From an uncultured Holdemania sp. (lineage in GTDB: Bacteria; Bacillota_I; Bacilli_A; Erysipelotrichales; Erysipelotrichaceae): DNA of 54,666 nt. A program made the position numbers and the translations under genes. Of this stretch, positions 46,101 through 54,666 are shown piece after piece. Location: assembly GCA_947037125.1 (NCBI GenBank), contig CAMQTJ010000008.1, positions 1 to 54,666 on the forward strand, written 5' to 3'. The notes beneath the pieces are model-generated. The model saw only the letters and a program-made list of their open reading frames with translations. It was not told where the DNA came from and made no database searches. The stretch's first letter is position 1. The number at the start of each line of letters is the position of its first letter.

Positions 46101-47243
46101 CATTTAGATGGTCGTGGTATTGTTATGATCGGTGCTGAAGTAAAAGAAGGAGACATCTTAGTTGGTAAAGTTACACCTAAGGGTCAAACTGAAGTTTCTC
46201 CAGAGGAAAAATTATTACTTGCAATCTTTGGTGAAAAATCACGTGAAGTACGTGATAATTCATTAAAAGTTCCACATGGTGGAGCAGGTATTGTTCAATC
46301 AATCCGTATCTTTAAACGTAGCGAAGGACACGAGCTTCCAGCTGGTGTTAACGAAGTTGTTAAAGTATATATCGTTCAAAAACGTAAAATCTCTGAAGGA
46401 GATAAAATGGCTGGACGTCATGGTAATAAAGGGGTTATTTCAAAAATTCTTCCTCAAGAAGATATGCCTTATATGCCAGATGGTACTCCTGTTGATATCA
46501 TGTTAAACCCTTTTGGAGTTCCTTCACGTATGAATATTGGTCAGGTCTTAGAAATCCATTTAGGTATGGCTGCTAAGAAATTAGGAATTAAATTTGCAAC
46601 TCCAGTATTTGATGGAATTACAAATGATGAATTAAAATCTATCATGAATGAAGCTGATGTTTCTGCTGATGGAAAAATTGTGTTACGTGATGGGCGTACT
46701 GGTGAAGCTTATGATGAACGTATCTCTGTTGGAGTTATGTACATGATTAAACTTGCGCATATGGTTGATGATAAACTACATGCTCGTGCAACTGGTCCTT
46801 ATTCATTAGTAACTCAACAACCATTAGGAGGTAAGGCTCAAAATGGTGGACAAAGATTTGGAGAAATGGAAGTTTGGGCACTTGAAGCATATGGTGCTGC
46901 TCATACATTACAAGAAATCTTAACAATTAAATCTGATGATATAACTGGTCGTACAAAAACTTACGAATCAATTATTAAAGGTAGAGCGATACCAGATGCT
47001 GGAATGCCTGAATCATTTAGAGTATTAAAACACGAACTTCAAGCACTAGCAATTGATGTTGTTATGAGAGATCATGATGGTAATGAAATTGATATGCGTA
47101 AAGTTGATGAAGGTGTTGCAATTATGCACACACCTGAAGTAATTGTTGAAGACGTAGAAGATTTAAGCATTGTGGAAGCGGAAGAACTTCCAGAAGCAGC
47201 TGTTATTGGATTCGGTGACGAATCTGATGACATGATAGGTTAA
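43116..47243 (+). CDS. rpoB: DNA-directed RNA polymerase beta subunit
   Basis: 1375 aa from ATG 43116; the ATG at 43107 directly abuts GAAAGG and is less likely. The catalytic and rifampicin-pocket regions are well conserved ([56 protein letters not shown]). About 180 residues longer than B. subtilis RpoB (1193): some 40 extra at around 215-265 and about 130 extra in the region encoded by 44163-44864. The Asn encoded at 45114-45116 replaces the His equivalent to E. coli His526. Ends with an acidic tail. Confidence 0.98.
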   Translation: MAQEESYRILKLGKKATRRDYTKVSGTLDLPDLVEIQTESFEWFRKTGINEVFKDVYPIQNFTGNINLKFLSYEFGEPKYSVHECKYREANYSAPLKAKMELEMMDNETGEVITKWEDVFLGDFPLMTPTGTFIINGGERVIVSQIVRSPGAYYDILSDVKTGKDTYTGELIPSRGTWLELMTDSKKAALGRLMQMSIDRKRKVLSTVLFKAVGLSLNLNQAEDPLDVTEIKKFLQALDLQVFDDVVVDSEPREFLNLYMILYTALFGNYEELKNTLAADKIKTTNEALLTVYENQRSDEVPTLDGSVTLMNAKFFDHRRYDLTKAGRYKLNKKLAMVERIEKNTLAQDMFNANGELMYAKGTLVTKVERNAMKPELVKGCNVKAYPFNHLFSHPNVATVNPADSHALVGRILANDLESDNVNFEKGSILSLEDLQLIATKFTQISVYGGIIAQCVHLNKENVKSVMNYGARLYEFGRVTVNGHDITNDGELVCEKYLPDVEVVKLSTADKQIIADAVPGNDVCVWLVGAAVSLVKVHPAGSLEQVVSIIGIDPLNDKKTITISDMYAFYGYQLNMLDKVGNIDDIDQLGNRRIRTIGELIQNQFRMGLSRMERVVKERMSISEPSGLTPKTLTNIRPLTAAIKEFFSSSQLSQFMDQQNPLAELTNKRRISALGPGGLTRERAGFEVRDVHNSHYGRICPIETPEGPNIGLISNLTTYAKVNEYGFIQTPYRLIDENRVVTEECIYLSADDENDYVIAQANEVIDGVLINEHVVARVAGETVLVRKETVELVDVSPKQIVSVATACIPFLENDDCTRALMGANMQRQAVPLLQPHSPYVGTGIEHRIATDSGSGCVCTGDGIVKYVDANKIIITEDNGDVVYDLIKFRRSNAGTCLNQNPIVKHGETVNIGDILADGPSMEAGELALGQNVTIAFMTWHGYNYEDAIIMSERMVKEDVYTSIHIEEYDIECRDTKLGLEEITRDIPNVSENSCRHLDGRGIVMIGAEVKEGDILVGKVTPKGQTEVSPEEKLLLAIFGEKSREVRDNSLKVPHGGAGIVQSIRIFKRSEGHELPAGVNEVVKVYIVQKRKISEGDKMAGRHGNKGVISKILPQEDMPYMPDGTPVDIMLNPFGVPSRMNIGQVLEIHLGMAAKKLGIKFATPVFDGITNDELKSIMNEADVSADGKIVLRDGRTGEAYDERISVGVMYMIKLAHMVDDKLHARATGPYSLVTQQPLGGKAQNGGQRFGEMEVWALEAYGAAHTLQEILTIKSDDITGRTKTYESIIKGRAIPDAGMPESFRVLKHELQALAIDVVMRDHDGNEIDMRKVDEGVAIMHTPEVIVEDVEDLSIVEAEELPEAAVIGFGDESDDMIG

Positions 47244-47255
47244 GGGGGCGAACAG

Positions 47256-50200
47256 ATGAGTGTAAATAAATTTGCATCAATGCAAATCGGTCTTGCATCA
47301 CCAGAAAGAATCAAAGAATGGTCATTTGGTGAAGTTAAAAAACCTGAAACAATAAATTATCGTTCACAAAAACCAGAAAGAGATGGTCTATTTTGCGAAA
47401 AAATATTTGGACCTTCTAAAGACTGGGAATGTTTTTGCGGTAAATATAAAAAAGTACGTTATAAAGGTGTAGTTTGTGACCGCTGTGGAGTTGAAATAAC
47501 AAAGTCTGCAGTACGTCGTGAACGTATGGGGCATATTGAACTTGCAGCTCCTGTTGCACACATTTGGTATTTAAGAGGTATTCCATCACGTATGGCATTA
47601 CTTCTTAATATCGCTCCAAAAGCACTTGAAGAAGTAGTTTATTTCGTATCTTGGGTTGTTACTGACCCTATGGATACACCACTAAGCTACAAACAAGTTA
47701 TTAGTGAAAGAGATTACCGCGAATACGTTGCAACTTACGGACCTGGTAGTTTCGGTGCTAAAACTGGTGCGGAGGCAGTTTTAAGTTTACTTGAAACTGT
47801 AAATTTAGAAAAAGATCATAAGCAAATTATTGCTGATTTAAATGGTGCAAGTGGAGACAAGCGTAAGAAATTAATCAAACGTTTAGAAACAGTTGATTCA
47901 TTTATGAATTCAGACAATGATCCTGAATGGATGGTATTAACTGTACTTCCCGTTATTCCACCTGATTTACGTCCAATGTTACAACTTGATGGAGGACGTT
48001 TTGCTACAAGTGACTTAAATGACTTATATCGTCGTGTTATCACACGTAATAACCGTCTTAAAAAATTACTTGAACTTGGAACACCTGCAATCATTGTTCA
48101 AAATGAGAAGCGTATGTTACAAGAAGCTGTTGATGCATTAATTGATAATGGACGTCGTTCAAAACCTATTACTGGTGCTGGTGGTCGTGCATTAAAATCA
48201 TTATCACATAGTTTAAAGGGTAAGCAAGGTCGTTTTAGACAAAACTTACTTGGTAAACGTGTCGATTTCTCTGGTCGTTCAGTAATCGCGGTTGGACCGG
48301 ATTTAAAAATGTACCAATGTGGAATTCCAAGAGAAATGGCTATTAAGCTATACAAACCATTTGTTATAAATGAAATTGTAAATCAAGAAATTGCAAGCAA
48401 TCCTAAGACTGCTGAAAAATTAATTGATCGTCAAGATCCACGTGTTTGGGATATCGTTGAACAAGTTATCGAAAACCATCCAGTTTTCCTTAACCGTGCG
48501 CCCACTCTACACAGACTTGGTATTCAAGCATTTATGCCAAAACTTGTAGAAGGACGTGCAATTCGTCTACATCCTCTAGTATGTACTGCATTTAATGCCG
48601 ATTTCGATGGTGACCAAATGGCTGTCCATTTACCACTTAGCGAAGAAGCACGTGCAGAAGCTGAAATCTTAATGCTTGGATCAAACAATATCCTAGGACC
48701 TAAAGATGGTAAGCCTATCGTTACACCTTCACAGGATATGGTTTTGGGGAATTTCTATCTTAATATGGAAGAAACTGCCCAAGAATTTTATAATAAAGCT
48801 GATGATTTAGTAGCTTTAGGTGAAATTGAATCTGCAGCAATGTGGAGAACATTTGGTGATAATGAAGGACATATTTATAAAGATGCTAATGAAGTATTTA
48901 TGGCTTATCAAGATCATAATGTTCACTTGCATACGCGTATTGCAATTCCTGCACAAGCACTTAATAAATCATGCTTTACTACAGAGCAAAATGCTTCGTA
49001 TTTAATAACAACAGTAGGTAAATTAATATTTAATGGTATGTTCCCAAGTGACTTCCCTTATGTAAATCGTGTAAATGCTGAAACATTAAAAATTACAGCA
49101 AATGATTCGTTTTTACCAATGGGTAGTGATATCAAAAAAATTATTCATGAAACACCTACAAGTCCAGAATTTGGGAAAAAACAATTATCATTAATCATCG
49201 CGGAAGTATTCAATCGTTACCGTACTGAGGGTACATCTGATATTCTTGACAAAATCAAGGATATGGGATTCCAATACTCTACAGTAGCTGGTATGACAGT
49301 TTCACTTTCAGATATTAATGTTGCTCCAAATAAAAAAGAGTTTGTTGATGATGGTCGTGAAAAAGCTGAAGTATTACATAACTTACTTGAAAAAGGGTTA
49401 TTAACTCCACAAGAATGGGAAAGACATTTCTCAAAACTATGGGATGATATCAAAAACAAAATTGGTGACGACGTAATGAAATCTTTACCTCGTAAAAATC
49501 CAATCAGTATGATGGCAGCTTCAGGTGCCCGTGGTAATAAATCTCACTTTACACAGCTTGCTGGTATGCGTGGATTAATGGCACGTCCAACTCAATCAAA
49601 ATCTAAAAAAGAATATCAACCAAGTATTATCGAAGTACCTATCTATTCATCATTCCGTGAAGGTCTAAACGTTTCTGAGTTCTTTATCTCAACGCATGGT
49701 GTTCGTAAAGGACTTACAGATACTGCCTTAAAAACTGCTGAGTCAGGTTACTTAACTCGTCGTTTAGTTGACGTTTCTCAAGACGTTGTTGTTGCTGAAG
49801 ATGATTGTGGTACTGATAGTGGTTATATTGTTGAAGCTTTAGTAGATCGTAAAAACAATACTGAAATTGAATCATTATATGATCGTATTGTTGGTCGTTA
49901 TAGTAAAGATCCAATTATCAATCCTGTAACAAAAGAAGTTATCGTTGAAGCTGACTCATTTATTGATGAAGATTTAGCTGATGCTGTAATTGCAACAGGT
50001 GTTACACAAGTAATGATTCGTAATACTTTCAAATGTGCTACTACAAATGGTGTATGCCGTAAGTGTTATGGTCGTAATATGGCGACTGGTAAAGTTGTTG
50101 AAATGGGTGAGTCAATTGGTATTATGGCCGCTCAATCAATCGGTGAACCAGGTACCCAACTTACAATGCGTACCTTCCATACTGGAGGAGTTGCGTCAGG

Positions 50201-51167
50201 TAGTGATGGAGATATCACTCAAGGTTTACCTCGTGTTGAGGAACTATTCGAAGCACGTTGTCCAAAACATGTTGCAGTTTTAGCTAAAATTGATGGTGAA
50301 ATAACTGAAATTAGTGAACTTGAAAATCAAACGGGTAGTATTATTGTTGTTACTAATGATAAAGAGAGTATTGAGCACAAATGTGACTTAACACAAAATA
50401 AACGTAATTGGTTAGAAATTGGTTCTAAAGTTATAGCTGGAGATAAATTAACTGAAGGTCAAGTAGCTCCAAAAGAATTACTTGAAGTTGCAGGTGTTGC
50501 GGAAGTTCAAAAATATATCTTAAAAGAAGTTAAAAAGGTATATGCTGCACAAGGTATCGAAATTTCAGATAAGCACGTTGAAGTTATGATTAAGCAAATG
50601 CTTAAAAAAGTTGTTGTTTTAGAAGGTGGAGATACTGGTCTAAGTGCTGGTCAAACTTTATCACTTCAAAGAATTACAAATGTAAATAACGAAGTATTAT
50701 TATCTGGGAAATATCCTGCGGTATTTGGTCCGACATTATTAGGTATTTCTAAAGCGTCAGTTGAAACAGATTCATTCTTATCAGCTGCATCGTTCCAGGA
50801 AACTACTAAAGTACTTACTGAAGCTGCAATTAAAGGTAAAATTGATAATCTTTGCGGATTAAAAGAAAATGTTATCTTAGGTAAGTTAATTCCAGCAGGT
50901 ACAGGAATTAGTGATACTCGTGAATCATCGATTAAAATAGCTGCAAGAGTTGCAGAACTAGTTGCAATTCGTGAATCTAAAAATCGTTATGAAGATGAAG
51001 AATCATTACCTGAAGAAGTAATAAATGTTCAACCTTTGATTGAAGAAGATGAAGAATTAGACGATCTAATCGAAGATATCGATGAAGATATGGATGATGA
51101 TTTAGATGATAATGAAGAAGTTGAATCTGAAGTTAAAGTTGAAGAAACTGAAACAGAAGAAGAATAA
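47256..51167 (+). CDS. rpoC: DNA-directed RNA polymerase beta' subunit
   Basis: 1303 aa, GGGGGCG upstream, 12 bases after rpoB. Zinc ribbon CFCGK...VVCDRCG near residues 66-84, catalytic NADFDGDQM (D449, D451, D453), second zinc site [13 protein letters not shown], and trigger-loop region [19 protein letters not shown] are intact. B. subtilis RpoC is 1199 aa; part of the extra length is an acidic C-terminal tail of about 45 residues, rich in Glu and Asp ([20 protein letters not shown] and beyond). Forms the active centre of RNA polymerase with RpoB. Confidence 0.98.
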   Translation: MSVNKFASMQIGLASPERIKEWSFGEVKKPETINYRSQKPERDGLFCEKIFGPSKDWECFCGKYKKVRYKGVVCDRCGVEITKSAVRRERMGHIELAAPVAHIWYLRGIPSRMALLLNIAPKALEEVVYFVSWVVTDPMDTPLSYKQVISERDYREYVATYGPGSFGAKTGAEAVLSLLETVNLEKDHKQIIADLNGASGDKRKKLIKRLETVDSFMNSDNDPEWMVLTVLPVIPPDLRPMLQLDGGRFATSDLNDLYRRVITRNNRLKKLLELGTPAIIVQNEKRMLQEAVDALIDNGRRSKPITGAGGRALKSLSHSLKGKQGRFRQNLLGKRVDFSGRSVIAVGPDLKMYQCGIPREMAIKLYKPFVINEIVNQEIASNPKTAEKLIDRQDPRVWDIVEQVIENHPVFLNRAPTLHRLGIQAFMPKLVEGRAIRLHPLVCTAFNADFDGDQMAVHLPLSEEARAEAEILMLGSNNILGPKDGKPIVTPSQDMVLGNFYLNMEETAQEFYNKADDLVALGEIESAAMWRTFGDNEGHIYKDANEVFMAYQDHNVHLHTRIAIPAQALNKSCFTTEQNASYLITTVGKLIFNGMFPSDFPYVNRVNAETLKITANDSFLPMGSDIKKIIHETPTSPEFGKKQLSLIIAEVFNRYRTEGTSDILDKIKDMGFQYSTVAGMTVSLSDINVAPNKKEFVDDGREKAEVLHNLLEKGLLTPQEWERHFSKLWDDIKNKIGDDVMKSLPRKNPISMMAASGARGNKSHFTQLAGMRGLMARPTQSKSKKEYQPSIIEVPIYSSFREGLNVSEFFISTHGVRKGLTDTALKTAESGYLTRRLVDVSQDVVVAEDDCGTDSGYIVEALVDRKNNTEIESLYDRIVGRYSKDPIINPVTKEVIVEADSFIDEDLADAVIATGVTQVMIRNTFKCATTNGVCRKCYGRNMATGKVVEMGESIGIMAAQSIGEPGTQLTMRTFHTGGVASGSDGDITQGLPRVEELFEARCPKHVAVLAKIDGEITEISELENQTGSIIVVTNDKESIEHKCDLTQNKRNWLEIGSKVIAGDKLTEGQVAPKELLEVAGVAEVQKYILKEVKKVYAAQGIEISDKHVEVMIKQMLKKVVVLEGGDTGLSAGQTLSLQRITNVNNEVLLSGKYPAVFGPTLLGISKASVETDSFLSAASFQETTKVLTEAAIKGKIDNLCGLKENVILGKLIPAGTGISDTRESSIKIAARVAELVAIRESKNRYEDEESLPEEVINVQPLIEEDEELDDLIEDIDEDMDDDLDDNEEVESEVKVEETETEEE

Positions 51168-51175
51168 AACAATTT

Positions 51176-51201
51176 AGGCGGCCTTCGGGTCGCTTTTTTT
51201 T
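51176..51201 (+). terminator. Terminator after rpoC
   Basis: GCGGCC-TTCG-GGTCGC tetraloop hairpin followed by T8, eight bases after the rpoC stop. Confidence 0.9.
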
Positions 51202-51243
51202 ATCTTTATATAGTATAATAGACTAGAAGGATGTGATTGTATT

Positions 51244-52053
51244 ATGTTTTATATTCTATGGGTTATTATGGCATTACTAATATGCTATAGTTTAAACGAT
51301 GAAATTATAGTCAAAAAATATACATGTAAATCAAAAAAAGTAAAAGGTGAAATAAAAATACTGCAATTAAGTGACTTTCATAATCATAATGCCCAAAAAG
51401 TTATAGGTAATATAGCTAAATTAGAATTTGATATTGTAGTTATAACAGGTGATTTAATTGATCCAAGATTTAGCTTAGAACAAGTAACTATTTTACTTGA
51501 ATATTTAAAGCAATATGAAACATATTTTGTAAGTGGTAATCATGAAATGAAAAGTAATAAAGTATTAAATAATATTGATGGGATATATAAATACATAGAA
51601 TCATTCAATATAACAGTAATTGATAATAAAAATGTGCATTTACTAATTAATGATAATAACATTAATTTAATAGGAATAATGGATAATACTTATTACAGTA
51701 AAAAAAATCGTCAGGCTAAAGAGATTAGTCAAATCGATAAGCAGTTAAATAAAGTTAATGACAATTATAATATTGTCTTAATGCACAGACCAGAAAAATA
51801 TGAAATTATTTTAAAGTATGATAGCAACCTTTTATTATCAGGACATGCCCATGGTGGACAAGCAAGGTTAGGCAATTTAGTAAATGGATTTTATGCTCCT
51901 AATCAAGGTATCTTCCCGAAAAGAGCAGGTGGTAAGTATACAAATGGTAAGCTAGTTCAAATTGTAAATAGGGGACTAGCTAGGTATATTTTTATACCAA
52001 GAATTTTTAATCATTGTGAAGTAGTATTAGTAACTATTATGAATGATGAATAA
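51244..52053 (+). CDS. Membrane-anchored metallophosphoesterase (YkuE-like)
   Basis: 269 aa. One N-terminal membrane helix, then a calcineurin-type phosphoesterase: LSDFHNHN (D44, H46), GDLID (D70), GNHEM (N99, H100), LMHRP and SGHAHGGQ complete the two-metal site. The C-terminal NGFYAPNQGIFPKRAGGKYTNG is typical of YkuE/YaeI-like enzymes, which cleave phosphodiesters of lipids such as UDP-diacylglucosamine-like substrates or cell-wall-linked compounds. The active domain side and substrate are not determinable here. A TATAAT at 51214-51219 may be its promoter. Confidence 0.87.
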   Translation: MFYILWVIMALLICYSLNDEIIVKKYTCKSKKVKGEIKILQLSDFHNHNAQKVIGNIAKLEFDIVVITGDLIDPRFSLEQVTILLEYLKQYETYFVSGNHEMKSNKVLNNIDGIYKYIESFNITVIDNKNVHLLINDNNINLIGIMDNTYYSKKNRQAKEISQIDKQLNKVNDNYNIVLMHRPEKYEIILKYDSNLLLSGHAHGGQARLGNLVNGFYAPNQGIFPKRAGGKYTNGKLVQIVNRGLARYIFIPRIFNHCEVVLVTIMNDE

Positions 52054-52075
52054 ATCAATAAATTTTAAGGTAAAT

Positions 52076-52105
52076 AAAAAAGGAAATATCATATTTCCTT
52101 TTTTA
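52076..52105. terminator. Bidirectional terminator
   Basis: A6-GGAAATAT/ATATTTCC-T6 palindrome between the convergent phosphoesterase and threonine aldolase genes. Confidence 0.8.
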
Positions 52106-52108
52106 TTT

Positions 52109-53140
52109 TTAAAGTTGATTAATATTATTAATAAGTATATTTACATTTTCATCAGTAGTTGCCCAACTTGTACAAAAGCGAGTGACAATTGAATCATTTT
52201 GTTTTTCCCATATTGAAAATTCAAATGTTTGTGATAAAATATCAACTTGAACTTGTGATAAAACAGGGAAAATTTGGTTAGTTGTAGTATCATACATCAT
52301 TGTAATGCCTTTATCTAAAAATGTTTTCTTAAGTAACATTGCTTGTTTATTAGCTTTTTTTGTTATTTCAAAATATAATCCATCATCAAATAGTGTCAAA
52401 AACTGAATACCTAATAATCTTCCTTTTGAAAGAAGGGAACCATTTTGTTTAATTATATATGTAAAATCTTTTTGTATATTTTTATTTGATATAACAACGG
52501 CTTCGCCAAGCAACGCACCAACTTTTGTACCACCAATATAAAAGACATCAAAAAGATTCGCAATATCTTGTAGCGTCACATCGTTATCTTTTGCAGAAAG
52601 CCCATAACCAAGTCTTGCGCCATCCATAAAGAAATACATACCACACTTTTTACAAACATTACTTAAATTAGTTAGTTCTTCTTTTGTATAGATTGTACCA
52701 TTTTCAGTAGGAAATGAAATATAAACCATACCAGGTTGAACAAGGTGATCGTGTGCAGAATCATCCCAATGATTATTATAATATTCTTCAACTTGTTGTG
52801 CGGTTATTTTTCCATCAACACTAGGTAAAGTTAATACTTTATGACCAGTTGCTTCAATGGCACCTGCTTCATGGCCATTAATATGCCCTGTATCAGGACT
52901 TAATACACCTTGATGTGGTCTTAACATTGCATCAATTATTGTCTTATTTGCTTGTGTTCCACCTACAAGAAAATAAACTTGAGCATCTTCATTATTACAA
53001 AGTTTCAATATTTTATCTTTTGCTTGTTGTGTGTACTCATCCTTACCATATCCTGGTTGTTGAATCATGTTCGTACTTAATAACATTTCTAAAATTTTTG
53101 GGTGTCCACCTTCTAAATAATCGCAGCCAAATCTTATCAT
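52109..53140 (-). CDS. ltaE: Low-specificity L-threonine aldolase (beta-eliminating lyase family)
   Basis: 343 aa. PLP enzyme that splits threonine/allo-threonine into glycine and acetaldehyde. FLVGGTQANKTIIDAML binds the phosphate region, GHEAGAIEATGHKVL is family-typical, Asp173 in FMDGARLGYG contacts the PLP ring and Lys206 in GGTKVGALLGEAVV forms the Schiff base. AAAAGGGAG precedes the ATG. Probably transcribed with, or just downstream of, the HExxH gene. Some close relatives are annotated tryptophanase-like; the motif set fits aldolase better. Confidence 0.88.
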   Translation of the reverse strand: MIRFGCDYLEGGHPKILEMLLSTNMIQQPGYGKDEYTQQAKDKILKLCNNEDAQVYFLVGGTQANKTIIDAMLRPHQGVLSPDTGHINGHEAGAIEATGHKVLTLPSVDGKITAQQVEEYYNNHWDDSAHDHLVQPGMVYISFPTENGTIYTKEELTNLSNVCKKCGMYFFMDGARLGYGLSAKDNDVTLQDIANLFDVFYIGGTKVGALLGEAVVISNKNIQKDFTYIIKQNGSLLSKGRLLGIQFLTLFDDGLYFEITKKANKQAMLLKKTFLDKGITMMYDTTTNQIFPVLSQVQVDILSQTFEFSIWEKQNDSIVTRFCTSWATTDENVNILINNINQL

Positions 53141-53201
53141 AATATTTCTCCCTTTTTAGTTATAAATAATAATCATTATTATAATTTATGAAATTGTTGA
53201 T

Positions 53202-53972
53202 CTAAATTAATTCATTCATTGATCGATATAAAGATTCTACACCATTATGATATATATTAGTGATATCATTGATGTTTTGTGCTAAGAATAGCATACCACT
53301 TATTGCTGCAAATTTATTGTAAAAATCGCCAGTGTCAGCATCTTGCAAATAAATTTCTTGTGAATTATAATGTTTTTCACTAAGTGATTTTTGATATTTA
53401 GACAAAGAAGGTTTATAGTGCACTTCAATAAGTTTAGTAAAATCATATTTAGTGATATCAAATCCAAAAGATAATAAATGTGCAAAACCTTCATCGAATA
53501 CAGTATTTTTTAATATTGTTTCATAATTTTCAGACTTTAAATCATAATCCTTATTGATACATAGGTGAACAAGTTCATGAGTAATTAAAGTTGTAATTGT
53601 CGAATTAATATTTTTTTCATCATAAGCCAAAAATTGTAATAGGTCGAAGATTATAAATGTTTCACCATTATAATCTCTTGTCATTGCATCATAAGGTGAA
53701 GGACAACCTACTGCAATTATAACATTACAGTTATCTAAAATATTTTTATAATTTGGAAACAGTTTCTCAAATAAATGAATATTGTTTGGTATGAAGTTTT
53801 TAAGACAATCAAGTGTTTTAAAATATAAATCTACCACTTTTTTATAGTTCACATAGCTTGGTTGTTCAAAAGTATAACTCCCATCATTTAAAATATTATT
53901 AAAAAGCCAATGATTTTTATAGTCTGATTCTTTGTCGAAGTAACCTAATATAATAGATGTGTCAATTTTCAT
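53202..53972 (-). CDS. Uncharacterised protein with HExxH zinc-peptidase motif
   Basis: 256 aa, no signal peptide or membrane helix. Residues 132-136 are HELVH within TTLITHELVHLCI, and EGFAH follows at 161-165, giving the two His and downstream Glu of a gluzincin-like zinc site. Residues 91-130 (SPYDAMTRDYNGETFIIFDL) precede. It resembles predicted intracellular metallopeptidases of low-GC bacteria, but I do not recognise a named family. AAAGGGAG upstream supports the start. Confidence 0.75.
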   Translation of the reverse strand: MKIDTSIILGYFDKESDYKNHWLFNNILNDGSYTFEQPSYVNYKKVVDLYFKTLDCLKNFIPNNIHLFEKLFPNYKNILDNCNVIIAVGCPSPYDAMTRDYNGETFIIFDLLQFLAYDEKNINSTITTLITHELVHLCINKDYDLKSENYETILKNTVFDEGFAHLLSFGFDITKYDFTKLIEVHYKPSLSKYQKSLSEKHYNSQEIYLQDADTGDFYNKFAAISGMLFLAQNINDITNIYHNGVESLYRSMNELI

Positions 53973-54156
53973 AATTAATACTCCCTTTTTATATATAATT
54001 TTATTGATATTATAACAAACATGAATAGATTATGCAATTAATCAAAATTAATAATTATACTACATTTATCAAACTGTATAAAATTTTCAGTTAATAACAT
54101 TGTATGTAAATATGCTATAAAGGTGAATCATTGTTAATAAAATTAGCATATAAATA

Positions 54157-54616
54157 TTATTGTGATTGTTTTTTATTTTTTAATTTAAGTGTCTTATCAA
54201 CCCATTCATGCAGTAGTGCATAGAATACTGCGAAAGTTGGAATACCAACAATAAGACCTAATACACCTAATAAGCTACTCCCTACGATCATAGAAAGCAT
54301 AACCCATAAACCTGATAATCCAATTGAATTACCTACAACTTTAGGATAAATGAAGTCACCTTCAATTTGTTGTAGTACAAAGATGAATATCAAAAATATG
54401 AATGATTGTTGTGGGCTTATAACAAAGAGTATGAAAAAACATGGTATAGTACCAAATATTGCTCCAAAAATTGGAATAAGACTGCAAAAACCAATAATAA
54501 CACCTATTAATACTGCATATTCGATTTGTAGTATTAATAATCCTAAAGTACACAAAGCACCAAGTATAAAGGCTTCTAATAATTGACCTGAAATAAATGA
54601 TGAAAATATTTTGTTT
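54157..54616 (-). CDS. AI-2E family permease, C-terminal part (truncated at contig end)
   Basis: About 153 residues remain. The frame stays open from the stop at 54157-54159 to the adapter junction at 54616; the in-frame TTG at 54555 is internal, not the true start. The visible part begins NKIFSSFISGQLLEAFILGA, the SGQLLEA stretch of AI-2E (PerM/YhhT) transporters, then GFCSLIPIFGAIFGTIP, the family's most conserved motif, and GIPTFAVFYALL at the end. Several membrane helices. Members are membrane permeases for small molecules or ions; the substrate is not known. The N-terminal half is missing. Confidence 0.88.
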
Positions 54617-54666
54617 AGATCGGAAGAGCGTCGTGTAGGGAAAGAGTGTTAAGATTAGTGTAGATC
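54617..54666. other. Illumina TruSeq adapter sequence (assembly artefact)
   Basis: AGATCGGAAGAGCGTCGTGT starts at 54617 and the TruSeq universal adapter continues to 54649. TAAGATTA (54650-54657) is the reverse complement of TAATCTTA, which I recall as TruSeq HT i5 index D506. GTGTAGATC (54658-54666) is the adapter part after the index. None of this is genomic. Confidence 0.98.

Noticed and set aside
49714-49914. Open frames on the opposite strand within rpoB and rpoC
   Set aside because: Low-complexity translations (Tyr/Gln/His rich), no SD and fully inside strongly conserved genes; shadows.
1-54666. CRISPR arrays, tRNA or rRNA genes, prophage or toxin-antitoxin systems
   Set aside because: No regularly spaced repeats, no tRNA/rRNA landmarks and no phage, recombinase or toxin-like genes were seen on either strand, apart from the IS3 remnant.

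Overview
The window looks like a chromosomal contig from a low-GC Bacillota, roughly 30% G+C by eye. The best guess is an Erysipelotrichia-type gut bacterium (Coprobacillus/Erysipelotrichaceae relatives). Supporting signs are the gene content (QueT under a preQ1 riboswitch, RicT, FeoAB with a DtxR regulator, secreted flavin reductase, EpsG-type capsule genes) and an enlarged RpoB with Asn at the position equivalent to E. coli 526. TGA is used as a stop (holB, the Spx-like gene), so this is not a Mollicute using code 4. The taxonomic call is an inference, not a proof.

Layout. 1-2641: two Cof-type HAD phosphatases (the first truncated) and a DbpA/YxiN-type RNA helicase. 2584-6335: a 3.6-kb accessory segment bounded by an exact 79-bp direct repeat of the 3' end of the helicase gene. 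It holds a decayed IS3-family transposase remnant, an AraC-type regulator and a divergent lipoprotein FAD/FMN reductase. 6376-8247: PatB-type aminotransferase and queT with its riboswitch. 8578-12213: the housekeeping run tmk-holB-ricT-rsmI-spx-like. 12319-15571: Nudix hydrolase, then feoA-feoB-dtxR. 15739-39995: a 24-kb capsule/exopolysaccharide locus, all on the + strand. 40175-51167: an anchored hydrolase, then rplJ-rplL (with L10 leader attenuator), an RsmC-like methyltransferase, rpoB and rpoC. 51244-54616: metallophosphoesterase, threonine aldolase, an HExxH protein and a truncated AI-2E-family permease. The last 50 bases (54617-54666) are an Illumina TruSeq adapter with its i5 index, not genome.

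How the genes work together. The polysaccharide locus encodes a Wzx/Wzy-type system: a phosphoglycosyl transferase, four GT-B-like glycosyltransferases, two flippases, two EpsG-like polymerases and a Wzz-like protein fused to a kinase-like domain that has lost its P-loop. Precursor genes predict UDP-L-FucNAc (capE-capF-capG), UDP-GalNAcA (tviB/wbpO plus tviC/wbpP) and a 4-keto-6-deoxy-HexNAc branch (608-aa dehydratase plus a degenerate reductase-like protein). Decorating enzymes include a hexapeptide acyltransferase, a GNAT-type transferase, a deacetylase-like protein and an ATP-grasp ligase that could amidate the uronic acid. The feo operon ends with its own probable iron sensor. The AraC/flavin-reductase pair resembles the single-gene extracytosolic respiratory reductases of gut Bacillota, but its substrate-site motifs differ from fumarate reductase.

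Most interesting items: the helicase-end duplication flanking the reductase module, the pseudo-kinase Wzz, RpoB Asn at position 526 plus a large insertion, the DtxR-like metal ligands in the feo regulator, and the adapter at the contig end.
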